DNA of 64,000 nt, from contig NC_090615.1 of NCBI RefSeq assembly GCF_004359215.1, forward strand, positions 7,723,814 to 7,787,813. The letters run 5' to 3'. The translations under genes were made by a program, and so were the position numbers. The notes under the pieces were generated by a model that searched no databases, was not told where the DNA came from, and saw only the letters and a list, made by a program, of their open reading frames with translations. This DNA comes from Bremia lactucae (lineage: Eukaryota; Oomycota; Peronosporomycetes; Peronosporales; Peronosporaceae). Shown here piece by piece: positions 40,393 to 51,606 of this stretch (position 1 is the first letter of the stretch; each line of letters starts with the position of its first letter).

Positions 40393-42411
40393 ATGAAGAT
40401 CGCTTCTAACATGATTTTCTCGGGCACGGACGATTCGCGAGGTTGGAAGGAAGATGCAGATTCTGAATCGAAGTCTCTACGTCTAAATATATCGGCATTG
40501 ACAGCGCTCGGAGGTCTTGAAATGCTCGTTCTTACCTTTTTCAACGCCACACGCCAGGAGCTGCTCCGTGTTAGTGGCGTCTGTAGCGCGTGGAGGGCTT
40601 TTAGCAAGGAGTTACATGTTTTGGGAGCCAATGCTTGTCACCCCATGGGAAAAGTATCCGTTGCGGCCATTGCTGGGTCTGGAGCAAGACCCGACGCGTC
40701 AGCTGGAAAAGGTGCCGGCGATCCTGATTATTATGATCTATCAAAGGCTTAAACTTGCTCAGGCACCCAATCGAGCGGGGTGTACTGATGGTAATGCCAA
40801 TGCAGCTTTGATAGCAATTCGCCAGCAACAATGAGGTGTAGTATTAGCAGGGCAGTAGAGCTTACTCCGAATCGAAACGGACAGGAACATGTCAACGCCA
40901 ATTTTAGGTCATACATTCGACCCGTTCCAAGCAAGCATTTAGTTTGCATAAACTTCGACCCGCTCGTATACAGTCAGAACCAGGACGTGCCTTTTCAGAC
41001 TCAAGCACGGGACCGATCGATCTGTCCCTATGATTGCAGCGTCGAATCAAAATCGACAACATGCGGTAATTGTTGACAAAATTGCTGGTTTTCAAGATGA
41101 CGATAGCGCCAACCGTGTTATTGACGGTTGTATACGGCTGACACTCACCGGGTGGCTTTCTACAAAACGGCGTGTTAGCGAGCGCACATTACGCCCTTTT
41201 TTGCGTCAAATGCTGCTTGCGGTTGACGCTCTAGATCAATCAAATCGTGAGCATACTGATATTTCGCCTGCGAGCATCGGGGTGTACTGCCAATTACGGT
41301 CATTAAACGCAACAATGCCGCAAGATGCAGTACATGAAGTCGTACAAGAAAATGATGAAGAGAACGAGGTAAGTGATGAAGATCTGGACGTATTCGAAGA
41401 CCATGGTTTAGACACGGAAAATCTACTTAACAGTTGTCAGCAATTCAGACGACGGAATCCCTTTTTTCAGCTATTTCTTGAACGGAAATACTGCCAATTT
41501 TTAGGTGAAACTCGACCTTATCCTGTCTTAGGCGTTGACACAATCATAAACGTGCCTGCAATTATACTCAGTGATTATAGGAAACACGCAGGTCGGCCTC
41601 ACAGACTTGCGGCGGCTGAAGCAGAAGCTAAATTCTGTCGGAATGGTGATGTAGTGGCTACTTTTCGTAACCGATTGACCCTTAAAATTTATCTCAATGG
41701 TAGCTTCTGTCATTCAGGCTGCAATTATTGTGTGGGCGCGCGGGCGGTTTGTCGATGCAAATGTGTCGACAGAGTTGGAATTGCTACTGCGCTTTGTGTA
41801 TAGCTTTTCAAGTGGTCTGCGGTCGTTCTTAAAGTATGCAAAGTACCTTAGCATTACCCACTTTGCTTCTGCAAAGAAGTTGCTTCGACACGAATACCTT
41901 CAGTGCGTAGGAGCTCAACTAAATTGTCGATTTTTAAGGCATAGGTCAACGTTGCCAATTAATGACGTTAACGCGTACAAAAGCAAGATCGTGGCTTATT
42001 ACAGTGACATGTCTGATATGGAGGGGCTTTTAAACAAACATTTGAGATCTCGCATCTGTCCACGGGTCATTGACGAGCTCATGCCAAGTACAAACCTCTT
42101 TTCGCACTATTTCCGTGAAGCTATGCAAGAAGGAAATCATAGGTCCGAGCGCTTTGTCAGTATTGTTGCGCCGTCTACCGCTTCATCATCTTGAGTGCGT
42201 GCGCTCGCGAGCTCTCGAACAAGTACACTTAGTGTTTAGATCTGTCACTCGCTTTCCTGTGATGTCTGTGCTGTTGCACGAGTTGGCCACATTGCCGCGA
42301 TTAACGCAACTTCGCTTACCGAGACAGATTTTGCTTGATGAAAATTTGGAGCACCTTGTCCGTGGCTGCCTTGGCATATGCAAACTTTTTACCATAGCTT
42401 CGAGGACTTGA
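40393..42411 (+). pseudogene. Decayed F-box and CDK-like kinase fusion locus
   Basis: Pieces on one strand, broken by frameshifts. An F-box (LGGLEMLVLTFFNATRQELL, RVSGVCSAWRAFSKE) at 40500-40610 shifts frame into YMFWEPMLVTPWEKYPLRPL. From 41090 a kinase-like C-lobe follows: LTLTGWLSTKRRVSERTLRP, FLRQMLLAVD, and HTDISPASI in place of HRDLKPxN. Another shift near 41695 leads to SVIQAAIIV..GRFVDANVSTELELLLRF, similar to the CDK region after the DxW motif. A last part (HELATLPRLTQLRLPRQILL) resembles Leu-rich repeats. The changed HRD motif and missing glycine loop suggest a pseudokinase even before decay. Gene calls inside are not reliable. Confidence 0.55.
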
Positions 42412-42558
42412 CGACAATGTTCGTCAAGCGATGGACCGGCTAAAGTTGTAAACGCGACTAGAGCCTCGACTTAAAGAACGATAGGAGCAGTTGTATGTTA
42501 TTCAAGTAAATTATTCAAAAGCAGTCTCATATGTCAATTTGAGTTTTCAGCTGTCGAG

Positions 42559-43230
42559 CTATTTTTTGCGTGATGGGCGCTTGGTAAAGAGATCGACGAT
42601 AGGAATCTCCTCCAGCTCGCGGCGTGAGCTTAAATACTCCCCCAGCAAAATTGTCACAGTCGCAGCTACAAAGTGTATGAGCCACCAGTCCCATGTCCTG
42701 GGAAATTTCTACACGAGCAACTTCCTTTTGTAAGTCATTCCTTTCTAAGTCGGAACTGAAATTATACCGAATAGAAGCACTGCGCCAGAAAGTCAAGAAA
42801 ATACAGCGTAACACCAAAGTCCAGACACTTTTTGGAGCGCTCAACGAAGAGAGTGAGGCAGACGGCACTAGAATGCCCAGCGGCAAGTGAGTGAAAAGAT
42901 CAAGTGTTGCTATTAATTCGTAACTGCTTCGGACCTGACGAGACTGGCGGCCACGATAGCAAAACAATTCTTTAAGCCGTCATCATTTACAATGGTTTGA
43001 GTGTGATAGGCAAAAAAGTGGTCCAGCGTCACGTGCTTGCCGTGACAAACACACAAAAACAGCCCCTGCGCAGCATAATGTGAACACTCGAGTTGGTATA
43101 GCAGAAAGCAGCATTTAAAATATTAATACACTATTGATAAGCGGCACATAGTTCGAGTTACCTGCATACAAAGCATCTGCAGCAAAGTAAGCTTAGGCGA
43201 CCATCGGGCGGCGCCGTAGAACTTTGGCAT
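42559..43230 (-). CDS. SYS1: SYS1 homologue, Golgi membrane trafficking protein
   Basis: Four exons: 43230-43162, 43086-42935, 42867-42768 and 42708-42559, with GT..AG introns of 75, 67 and 59 nt and consistent phases. The product is 156 residues, about the length of animal SYS1. SYS1 is a four-helix Golgi protein that recruits the ARL3/ARFRP1 GTPase. Visible signatures are SPKLTLLQMLCMQ, AAQGLFLCV, VTLDHFFA, ERSKKCLDFGVTLYFLDFLA, KFPRTWDWWLIHFVAATVTI and LLGEYLSSRRELEEIPIVDL, the last being a diagnostic family block. A solo LTR begins 16 bp upstream of the start codon. Confidence 0.88.
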
Positions 43231-43246
43231 TTGACTTTTGTCCTAG

Positions 43247-43731
43247 TGTAACGGGGCACATCGGTTGGAGAACCCTTGTTGTGGCTACATTCACTTTATG
43301 GGTAAAACACCCTTTAATTCTATTCTAAAATAGTTAAATACTTAAAATCCCATTTATTATGGGTAACAAATGTTGTCGCCGCCAGATATAAATCTGCGGC
43401 CGAAATCTATTTTTAAATTAGCAAGGGTAAGGTTTTAGATTTAAATGATTAAATTAAGTGCAGTTTCCCTTTTGATCTTAAAGCGTTAAGTGCCTTCTTA
43501 AGGCTTGCGCATTGATTTGTAAGAGATAGAAGCCTTTCTAAGGTATAATCTCTTGGGCACTAGTTGTCACTTGGTTCTACGAACCCCTGAATCCCTTGAA
43601 CTAGTATTCCTTAAGCTCTAACAGCTTGTACGACTCCCTGAGTTGTTTAACCCATTAGTTTGATAGAACTAAGAGACTCTCTGAGTCAGAAAGTCTTCCT
43701 CTGACTTCAGGAGCGAGGTAGCTCCGATACA
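43247..43731 (+). repeat. Solo or 3' LTR of family 2
   Basis: 485 bp, TGTAACGGGGCAC to GCTCCGATACA. There is no primer-binding site after it, so it is not a 5' LTR. Flanks CCTAG/TTTAG match at 3 of 5 bases. It occupies the promoter position of SYS1. Confidence 0.75.
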
Positions 43732-43743
43732 TTTAGGCTTTGG

Positions 43744-44340
43744 CAAGCCAGCAATTAGTGAGCCCAAAACGGCTCCAACTCAACTCCACTGATGCAAACG
43801 TGCCGAGAGTGGCAGCCGACACGCACGAGCTGCTGTCAGAGGCACAGTCGGTATCAGGTGAATTATGAGGACCAAGAGTACACGAGTCGGACTTTCAGCG
43901 TAAGCTCCGAGCGCATGGATCGAATGAAGGAACTCCTCGCGAGGATGGCGCAGCAACAAGCCCTGTACATGGTAAACCCGCTGTTAGAACTTGCATTTCT
44001 AGCCGTGTATCAGTTTTTGCATAAATGAAACGACGCGTCTTTCGGTAAGGCTAGGCGACGCATTGGAGGTAGCGAAGAGGTGTTTGAAGAGTCGGAAGCG
44101 ACACTTGAGAATTGTTGGTGTAGAGAGAACGCAGCTAGCTAGCGCAACAAGAGCAACAGAAGAGCGATGAATACAGGATCTATTTCACCTAGAAGACCTC
44201 GCGACCTTCCTCTCTTACACCAGCTCCATAACCAAGCTCAGCTAGCCTAACCGGCCCAAGCTGCCCCTACACCACCCTCCGAGCACTCGTTCAATGCGAT
44301 AAATGCCTTCACTGATTTCAATAAAGCTCGCGATCAATGA
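43744..44340 (+). pseudogene. gag-like remnant interrupted by a solo LTR
   Basis: Before the LTR: MDRMKELLARMAQQQALYMV. After it: QLHNQAQLA, then PPSEHSFNAINAFTDFNKAR. The two parts read as one Gln/Ala-rich gag-like protein split by the copia-like LTR at 43982-44219. Confidence 0.45.
43982..44219 (+). repeat. Solo LTR, copia-like, second copy
   Basis: 238 bp, TGTTAGAAC to TCTTACA, matching 32880-33121. Flanks CCCGC and CCAGC match at 4 of 5 bases. Confidence 0.6.
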
Positions 44341-44544
44341 ATGAGGATGTGATCGTTAGATGAGCCGGCATCACGCATGTCGCCAAGTCAGCCGCCGCAA
44401 CCGAAGCGTGAGCCCCAGCCTCAGTCGACACAGCGTTTAATACCACTGAATAATCATGGTTAAGAAATACTGAAGTCACGAGACCTGAATTGGCCAGGTT
44501 TGGCAAGATATTCAGAAAGTCAACCAACACGGGCGTGGGGCTGC

Positions 44545-45064
44545 TGTAACGGGGTGTCACGATACATACAGATATTATTTCCTATAAGAGGAATAAAAAA
44601 TATTATTTCCTATAAGAGGAAAATAATAAAGAAGTATAAAATTAGTAGCATCTAAATCTTTCTCAATATTTCCTGTGCTTTCAATATAACTAAATTTAGT
44701 AATATTGAAGCAACAGACAAAAGTTCTTTTTATTGATTAATTTAAGTTCGTAACTCAACCCCGCCAATCGTTACTAGACACGGTTGGGCGACGCGCAAGG
44801 AGGCGCTATACATAGTTTAATTTTAATAAATCAAAGTCAGTAGATAGAAGATCATAACGTAGTAACTTAATATATTTTTACAGTTTTATTTTTTTCTCTT
44901 CTGAGGTCTTAAGTATTGACCTTGAGTAGCTAAGACGTCTTAGCTACTTATAACCTTCCCCTGCACGTCAGTATACGTGAAGTATTCAGGCACCTCACCT
45001 TCAGTGTTATCAGTTCAGATTGGCTAGTACTATTATCAGTCCTAGTGATATGTCCCTCGTTACA
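44545..45064 (+). repeat. 5' LTR of family 4 element
   Basis: 520 bp, from TGTAACGGGGTGTCACGATACA to CCCTCGTTACA. A decayed primer site CCTAGTTGCACTTCG follows. The family is related to family 1 in its termini and 3' hairpin region. Confidence 0.85.
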
Positions 45065-45114
45065 CCTAGTTGCACTTCGTGGTTTAATAAACGGCCACAG
45101 ACATTCCATCTAAC

Positions 45115-46150
45115 ATGGACATGTTGGATCAAGAAACGGGGGGGGGGGGCTTTCAAGCCCCTCAAAAAAGGATTTTCCACGCAACGCTTGTAAGGTTAAC
45201 TCACTTAAGTGACCTTGCATGGAGAGTGTTCGAACGTATGAGTTCGGCTGTAGGATATAACCGGGTTCGTACAACATTAACTAGACGGGGCTCAAGAAAA
45301 AGTAACCTTGCTTTAACAACAAGGCTCTCAACACGCAGGGGTATTGAGAGAACAGAGTGATCAACAGCTAAAAATTTTGTGACAGCAAAATTTCATGCTG
45401 GTGGCGGGCCGACGCATTCACGACGCCCGAAAGCTTGATAATTAAACCTACTAAACTTAGGGCAGTCGAAGGCGACTCCTTGCTAAGATGGTTCGATGAT
45501 TAGACGACGTCATTGAAGCACACCGCATCGATGACGATGCGACGAAAGTGAAGATTGGCATGTCCAACTTGGCCGGACGTGCCAAATCTTGGGCCTTGCG
45601 CTCAAACTTCACGATCCATATGTTTTTCAGTTGTATGAGGTCTTTAAGACTCGGCTCAGACAAACGTTTTAAGCCGCCACATGCCGAATTCAGGGCTCGA
45701 GCAGAGCTCCTGGATTTGAAGATGATTAAGCGTGACATTCACGCTTATGTCCAACATACCTGACATTCGATCAGTTGTATCGTGAGTCATCCAGTTGATG
45801 AACAAACACAGATTATTGCGTTCAACATGGATCTCGCGGACGGTCCCGTCAAGACTCAAGAATTCTACCTCTAATTCGAGACGCCAAATCAAGTGATCTA
45901 TATAGCGGAAGAGGACGACTTTAGCATGAAATAGGTTATTGTACACTCTGATACGTATCGTTTACCGAGACACAAGACGTCACAGGTCTAAAACCCATTA
46001 ACTTTTCGTATGTAGAGAGCGAGAAATCTCGCTCTACTGGATTCGAACGATTGCGAAGATATAATCATTGTCAACTGACAGGGCACTACGCCTATATATG
46101 TAGTGCCTCCCGCCCAATTCCTAAAACCACTGAGCTAAACGTTCGACCTC
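45115..46150 (+). pseudogene. gag remnant of family 4 element
   Basis: Start MDMLDQETGGGG shares MDM with other elements; it has a poly-G run at 45139 that probably causes a frameshift. LAGRAKSWALRSNF and KMIKRDIHAYVQ follow, and a zinc-knuckle-like CQLTGHYAYICSA near 46070-46110. Multiple frameshifts. Confidence 0.65.
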
Positions 46151-46169
46151 TCGCTAAAAAAAATGGAGG

Positions 46170-46800
46170 ACGGGGATCCGACGCTGTTGCGAAATCGTAA
46201 CGGCGAGGCGTATCGTCAAAAAATGGTCCTGGTCAGTAGGTGCGGAGCGCCCTACTGATCGAGTATCGTCAAGAGAATTAGCAGGAGTCCCGACAAAGGT
46301 TGCGCCTAACACACAAGCATTGTGTGTTCTGCTCCTGATGATGAAGTTGCCCTCATCACCTTGCAGAACCAAGGTGGCAATTTAGTTGCTACTAAAGTCC
46401 CTAGTCAATTGCAAGACATCAAACAATTTCATTCGACGCCAATCGCTAGAAGATCGCAGGCTCAAGTTTGTTGAGCGCGATATACTTCTAACGAGAATGA
46501 CAGTGCGCGTAGAAATAGGCGCATCTGTGACTGTAAAGAACGTGTAATTGAATTTAATACACGTTAAGTGGTACACAGTACAGTACTGATTCCATCGTAC
46601 TGATTTTGGATGACAAATTTGATATCATCGTTGGATTACCATGGCTCAGAAAGCATGAGCCCTGCATTCATTGGCAGCATCAAGCCGAGACGATGTCTAC
46701 CTTTCGTTCATCGAATAGCCATCTGATGAACGTCTTGGAGCGTTCACAAGCGTGTCGAGTGAGTGCGATGGCGTACGGTCCTTAACATGACTGCACAAGA
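46170..46800 (+). pseudogene. Protease region remnant of family 4 element
   Basis: The end of the retropepsin is clear: DDKFDIIVGLPWLRKHEPCI and then WQHQAETMST and SSNSHLMNVLERSQACRVS. It matches the copies at 61030 and 63480. The catalytic DSG region is not found intact. Confidence 0.65.
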
Positions 46801-47419
46801 TCTCAGTGTGACGACCGATCCGACGGCTGTGCACAAGCCAGGGCAGCGTCAAAACTCGAGAACTCGAAAAGTTGAGTGGATCGGAACAAGAATGATTGCT
46901 TCGAAAGCAATATTTATAAAATTTTGATATCCCTCTTTTTATGAGACAGTACGAAAATCCTAGATCGACTGGAGAGTCGATCATAGAGGATCTCAATGGG
47001 GTGCCACAACCACAGCTAGCGAAAATTGTGTGGATACTCCCCATATGAATTCTAAATTTGTCCCTAAATCATTTGAAAACAAGTTCCAAAGAGGAAACTG
47101 AGACATTTGAATGTCTTAGTAAAGATTGGATCAAGTGTAGGCGCTTATGAACTTGATCTAATTGCGCCGCTTAAATAATCGGGGATAACTCAATTGCGTA
47201 TACTAGAAACGAAAACGTTCTCATGTGATCTGCGTAGTGACAACCAAGCAGATCTGAGGACTTATTATAGATGGCAAGTTCGAGGTCGACATTCGGCGGC
47301 AATAGTATTTCCTGAGAACGAAAGGTTCTCAGCAGCTAACCGATCAACAAGAAGTTTCTCGATTAGAAAACTTCGATTGAACGTTTAACGTCTCAATCCT
47401 GGGAGTAGTTGTAAGCAAA

Positions 47420-48300
47420 TCCAATGAATGGGGATTAGATCGAATTCTCGGATGTGCTCCCTGATTCTGTACCGTGCGAGATGCCTAAGGATAAAGGCAC
47501 TCGACACGAAAGTGACCTGATACCAGGTTCGAAATACTATGTCACGAAGCGGCGGCCACTGCCTCGTGAACAAGTACTAGCGATCGACAAGTTATTTGCC
47601 GACCGCTTAGCAGCAGGCCATGTGAGGGAGTTGATCCCCCCCACCTAGCTCTCCGACTTTTTTGCTTTTTTGTGTGCGTAAAGCAACAGGAGGGCGGTGG
47701 ATTGTGAATTTATTCAATAAATTGAGCGCTGCAACGGTACCGGCTAAAACGCTGATTCTACGATACGACGTAATCATTGATGGTATGTCAAAGAGTACTA
47801 TCTTTCCATCATTGGATCTGATGGATGGATTCTGTCAGATCTTTATGCGTGAACAGGATATCCCGTTCACAGCAGTAAGCATCCAAGCGAAATGCTGTAG
47901 GAAGCGCAAGTTATGTGACAGGGTCTTAGTAATGCCCCTGCGACATTAAACAGATGTGTATTCAATCTGTCGTGATCGGTGCGTGATTTCGCACCGAATT
48001 ATTCTGATGACGTCTTCGGTCATAGCAGAGCCATGAACGGAAAGTCGGACGCTGAAGTACATAGTACCCACGCTTAAAAGTTTTTTTATTTACACTTATG
48101 CGTAAGCATATCTGTATGCAAATTTCAAGAAGTGTGTATTCGCTGAAGCCAAATACCACGTTTTGGGTGCATCGAGGGAAAACACGGTGTACGCCCTGAT
48201 ACTGTAAAATTTTAAGGCGATCACCGACTGGCTTGTGCCAGTCGGCATAAAGGGACTCCCTAAGATTCTCGGCTTAGCGGCGTGTTTACGTAAGTACTCC
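47420..48300 (+). pseudogene. Reverse transcriptase remnant of family 4 element
   Basis: FSDVLPDSVPCEMPKDKGTR, GSKYYVTKRRPLPREQVLAI and DRLAAGHVRELIPP are followed by a stop, then CVRKATGGRWIVNLFNKLSA and SLDLMDGFCQIFMREQDIPF. The palm motif is kept as YSDDVFGHS near 48000. Several shifts follow, so the enzyme is not intact, although the Asp pair survives. Confidence 0.8.
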
Positions 48301-48399
48301 TGAATGACAGATACATTTCTTGTTTATTATAGAAAATGTAAAAAGGGGTCATGGGGGAACGCTAATTATCAGCATTTCTTGTAGTGTATCAAGCAAAGC

Positions 48400-48920
48400 T
48401 TGATTTAATCGTTAATATTGGCGATTGCAGACGAAGACAGACCGTTTCATGTGGTCTGTAACGCAGCGATTTTCAATCGGCACACCAGGCGATGCGCTCT
48501 GCACCGTAAATACAATATGCACAGACGGTGCAGAGCGCATCGCCTCTGTCAGTCGCGCCAGCTTCGACCAGCTGAATGCAATTATCCAGTGCATGACAAG
48601 GAAATCCTTGCCATGAAATATGAACTGGCTACGTTTAGGGTCTACAACTTAGGAGATAGACCGGTTATTGTTTATACGGACTATGCGTCTTTACACACGG
48701 CAATAAACACTCCACATATCTCGCAAATAAAGGCGAGTTGGTTGTCTCTTTTCGCGAAGTTTAACTTCTCTGGAATCATTCCACGACGACTTAACGTCGT
48801 CGATGGTTTCCTTTCGCTCCGGCCTGATTTTTCTGGCCTTGTAAAAGGAGCAAGTAAAGGCGAAATAAGCTGGCCGCCCAAATCAACAGTGATAATAAGC
48901 CCACTGTTGCAACAATAAGT
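48400..48920 (+). pseudogene. RNase H remnant of family 4 element
   Basis: AIADEDRPFHVVCNA, then NYPVHDKEILAMKYELATF, YNLGDRPVIVYTDYASLHTA and ISQIKASWLSLFAKFNFSGI, then RRLNVVDGFLSLRPDF. The DAS catalytic Asp reads NAA here, a loss of function. Confidence 0.8.
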
Positions 48921-49089
48921 GTTCCGTCGTCAACATTACTTGACGACATAAGAAGAGTCTATCAAGAAGATAAGGCTCTTGAAAGTTTAATGGATGCTTC
49001 GGCAAGTTATCACAACAATCCTTAAAATCGATCAACAGATCAATACACAACACGCAATGGCTTACTGTATTATACATCCATTGCTGGCG

Positions 49090-49990
49090 ACACGTCGTGT
49101 CATCATCCCCACTCATTAAAAATTCTTTGCGATTACGCATCATGTATGAATGTCGCGATGAACTAATAAGTGGGTATCGTGGACGTGAGAAGCCTTATCT
49201 CACGGTAGTCGCGGTTTCTACTGGCCTCGCCAGTATGAATTTGCACTCAAGTACACACGTGCTTGCGAAGTTTGTCAGCGAATGAATTCTAGTGCTTCAT
49301 CTTGTGCTCCGTCACAACCTCTGCTTGTTTTGGCAAAGTATTGGCAGTCCGTATCTACGTTAATAGCGGAACGTACCTCGCTGAGTGCTTCTATTAGTGA
49401 ATTTATTTTTTCGGATTTTCTAATACGCTCACAAGAATATTGGTAATTTTCTGTTTGTTGATCGTTTCAGCAAGATAGTTCATCTTGTTGCAGTCCCGGA
49501 GTCGATCACAGCAGAAGGCTGTGCTCATGTCTGTATTGACAGTGAGTGACTCCATGGGTTACCCCGTGAGATGGTTTCGGATCTAGATCCGATAGATCTC
49601 GTGACGAGCTTTCGCCAGCTTGACGTGAAGAATTTGATGCGCCCGTTTTGTCCGACAATTGTCGACCGTAACTTTAGCTCGGTTTTGCAGTTAATCTTGA
49701 CAAACATTGTCGACCGTCGACGCTATGTAACATCACGGCAACATTCATGATCAACTTGCCAGAGGACGCGACTGTGATCATGTTCATAAACAGTCCGGGA
49801 CGACGAGTAAGTCGAACCCAAATTATATCTTTCCTTCACATCCATTGATGGACTCGGGTGGTGAGAAGTGCTTACTAGTTGAATGCTTCTGTAACAATCG
49901 CGAGGTGAATGGTGTCCACACGAGTTATCTCGTTCGATTACTGGGGTATCCACAGTTGGAAACGTCTTGCCCAACGAATGCCGAACGTTC
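49090..49990 (+). pseudogene. Integrase and chromodomain remnants of family 4 element
   Basis: HHCC end visible across frames as ACEVCQRMNSSASS near 49265-49300. Core fragments between 49300 and 49700 are heavily broken. The chromodomain is at 49845-49980: PLMDSGGEKCLLVECFCNNR, VNGVHTSYLVRLLGYPQLET, with the usual WEP triplet lost. Confidence 0.65.
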
Positions 49991-50173
49991 CCGGTCTCAT
50001 TTAATAGTATGATGAGACCCATCCTTTGTCTCCGAATGTCTATCCAGAAACGAGCGCTTCGCGCGCTCGTAAAAATGTAAATTATTAACTCCTTCGCGCA
50101 ACTCAGAAGAGATGCACGTCCTCCAATGAAAGTCTCTAAGGGGATACGCCTCCCGAGTTGTATGGATGCTCTC

Positions 50174-51133
50174 TCATTTCCTTGACGAGAGGCAAGGTAA
50201 GCCTGCATCTCTAGACGAATGGTGCAGCTGATAGCGTGCACCGGCTACGGTCTGTTTTCGAAACCGGTCACGTAAGCTACAAGATTGTGCACATTCCGAA
50301 TGAATGTTTCCCACGCTTGATATAAGGGTGTTACAGCCTTGGCACACTTGTAAGTGTATCATCGATGCCAAACCCAGGCATCGATGAAGATCTCAGTTTC
50401 GTCTCCACCAAGCTTGTGAAGCCAGGATAAGTCTAATGCCGGGTGCTGATACCATTCGTTGGTCATACCAGACCAAAGAATTAGGTTGCCCTTAGATGGC
50501 AACAAAGGTTTCTTTTCGGGAGCGAAACGCAACAAGTTACGGTCTCTCTCCCATTGGCTAATATTAGCAGTGAGGCTTACATTTCTCACGTAGTGATCCT
50601 AACGATCACTTCGGTCCTCACCAGCATCGTTCTTTTTATCGGAGTTATTACAAGACGACTTCGCATCAAGGAACTTCAAGGTTTTAACATTCTCGAGACC
50701 AACACTTGATCAGTCTTGTGAGAACCACTGATTTGACGAACTCGGCCCCGGGTGAACCAGAGGCCTCGATAATGGTCACCCCACTGATTTGACGAACTCG
50801 GCCCCGGGTGAACCAGAGGCCTTAATAATAGTCACCCTACTGATTTGACGAACTCGGCCCCGGGTGAACCAGAGGCCTTAATAATGGTCACCCCGACGAC
50901 GCCGACTCGTAAATGTAACCTCAAATTAAAGTTGGAAGCGAATCACTCCCCATAGTAGACGCCTGTGCGTCTTCAGAAATGTTTACATCACTTTCAGCTA
51001 CACTTAGTCGTGTAGCGGACAGCTTTGCGGCCTTGCAGGCTACGCGCAAGGGCTTTGATACCTGCGCGAACAAAAAGTTGGAATTGAAATAGAAACCGAC
51101 AAGTGTTTCTTTTAGATTAGGACACAATAGCAC
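50174..51133 (-). pseudogene. Antisense accessory ORF of family 4 element
   Basis: Minus strand, pointing inward from the 3' LTR. 51133-50921 encodes FAQVSKPLRVACKAAKLSAT, RLSVAESDVNISEDAQAS. After the 56-bp tandem repeat, 50589-50359 encodes LLRFAPEKKPLLPSKGNL and GGDETEIFIDAWVWHR. 50371-50174 encodes QTVAGARYQLHHSSRDAGLP. The APEKKPxLLP and GARYxLH..REAGLPCL motifs are shared with the family 1 accessory frame, while the N-terminus differs. Frames are broken. Antisense to gag-pol. Confidence 0.55.
50727..50894. repeat. Tandem repeat, 56 bp x 3
   Basis: ACTGATTTGACGAACTCGGC starts at 50727, 50783 and 50839, an exact 56-bp period, and copies differ at only a few bases. It lies in the antisense accessory region; 56 is not a multiple of 3, so it breaks the frame. 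Confidence 0.95.
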
Positions 51134-51187
51134 TCTCTGTCACTCTACGTCGGTCACTATAGTGACTGCTGGTTAAGGGGAGGGTGC

Positions 51188-51606
51188 TGTAACGGGGTGT
51201 CCCAATACAAAATTAATATTTCCTATGATAGGAACAATTAATATTATCTCGTATAAGAAGAAAATGATACAAAGATTGGAAAAGTTTACATTTAACATAT
51301 TAAATGATAATGAGTTTAACATTTTAAATAATGATTATTTTAATCTTAGTATTATTTTTCTCTTACACGAGAAATACTTTTTTCTTAACAAATCCAATTT
51401 GTCCAAATTTGGTTATTACGAAACAACAAGACAACAGTCTTTGATTGGTTGATTTAATTTTTATCGACCCTGCCAATCGTTACTAGAAACGTTTGGGCGG
51501 CGCGCAATGAGGCGCATTTCATTGTTTGATATCTATACATATAAGTCGTAGATAGAACACCGTTACGTAAGAACACAATATATCAACATAGTTTTTCTTT
51601 GTCCCT
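51188..51606 (+). repeat. 3' LTR of family 4 element, 3'-truncated
   Basis: It starts TGTAACGGGGTGTCCCAATACA after the purine tract GGTTAAGGGGAGGGTGC. Similarity with the 5' LTR runs through GCGCGCAATGAGGCGC to about TTTTTCTTTGTCCC. Confidence 0.75.

Larger units (their letters stand above)
44545..51606 (+). mobile_element. Near-complete but degenerate Ty3/gypsy element (LTR family 4)
   Basis: About 7.1 kb. The order is 5' LTR, primer site, gag, protease, RT, RNase H, integrase, chromodomain, antisense accessory frame, polypurine tract and 3' LTR. All coding domains carry stops or shifts. The 3' LTR loses homology before its end (about 51606), and an inverted piece of the missing LTR end lies at 52395-52550. 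Confidence 0.85.

Noticed and set aside
42693..42890. Plus-strand frame ending ESEADGTRMPSGK
   Set aside because: It looks protein-like, but the minus strand gives an in-phase four-exon SYS1 with diagnostic motifs.
46021..46145. tRNA-like sequence on the minus strand (TTTAGCTCAGTGG and GTTCGAATCC)
   Set aside because: The plus strand codes the gag zinc-knuckle region here and the arms do not fold; similarity is chance.
50727..50894. CRISPR-like array
   Set aside because: Head-to-tail identical 56-bp units without distinct spacers, in a eukaryotic retroelement.
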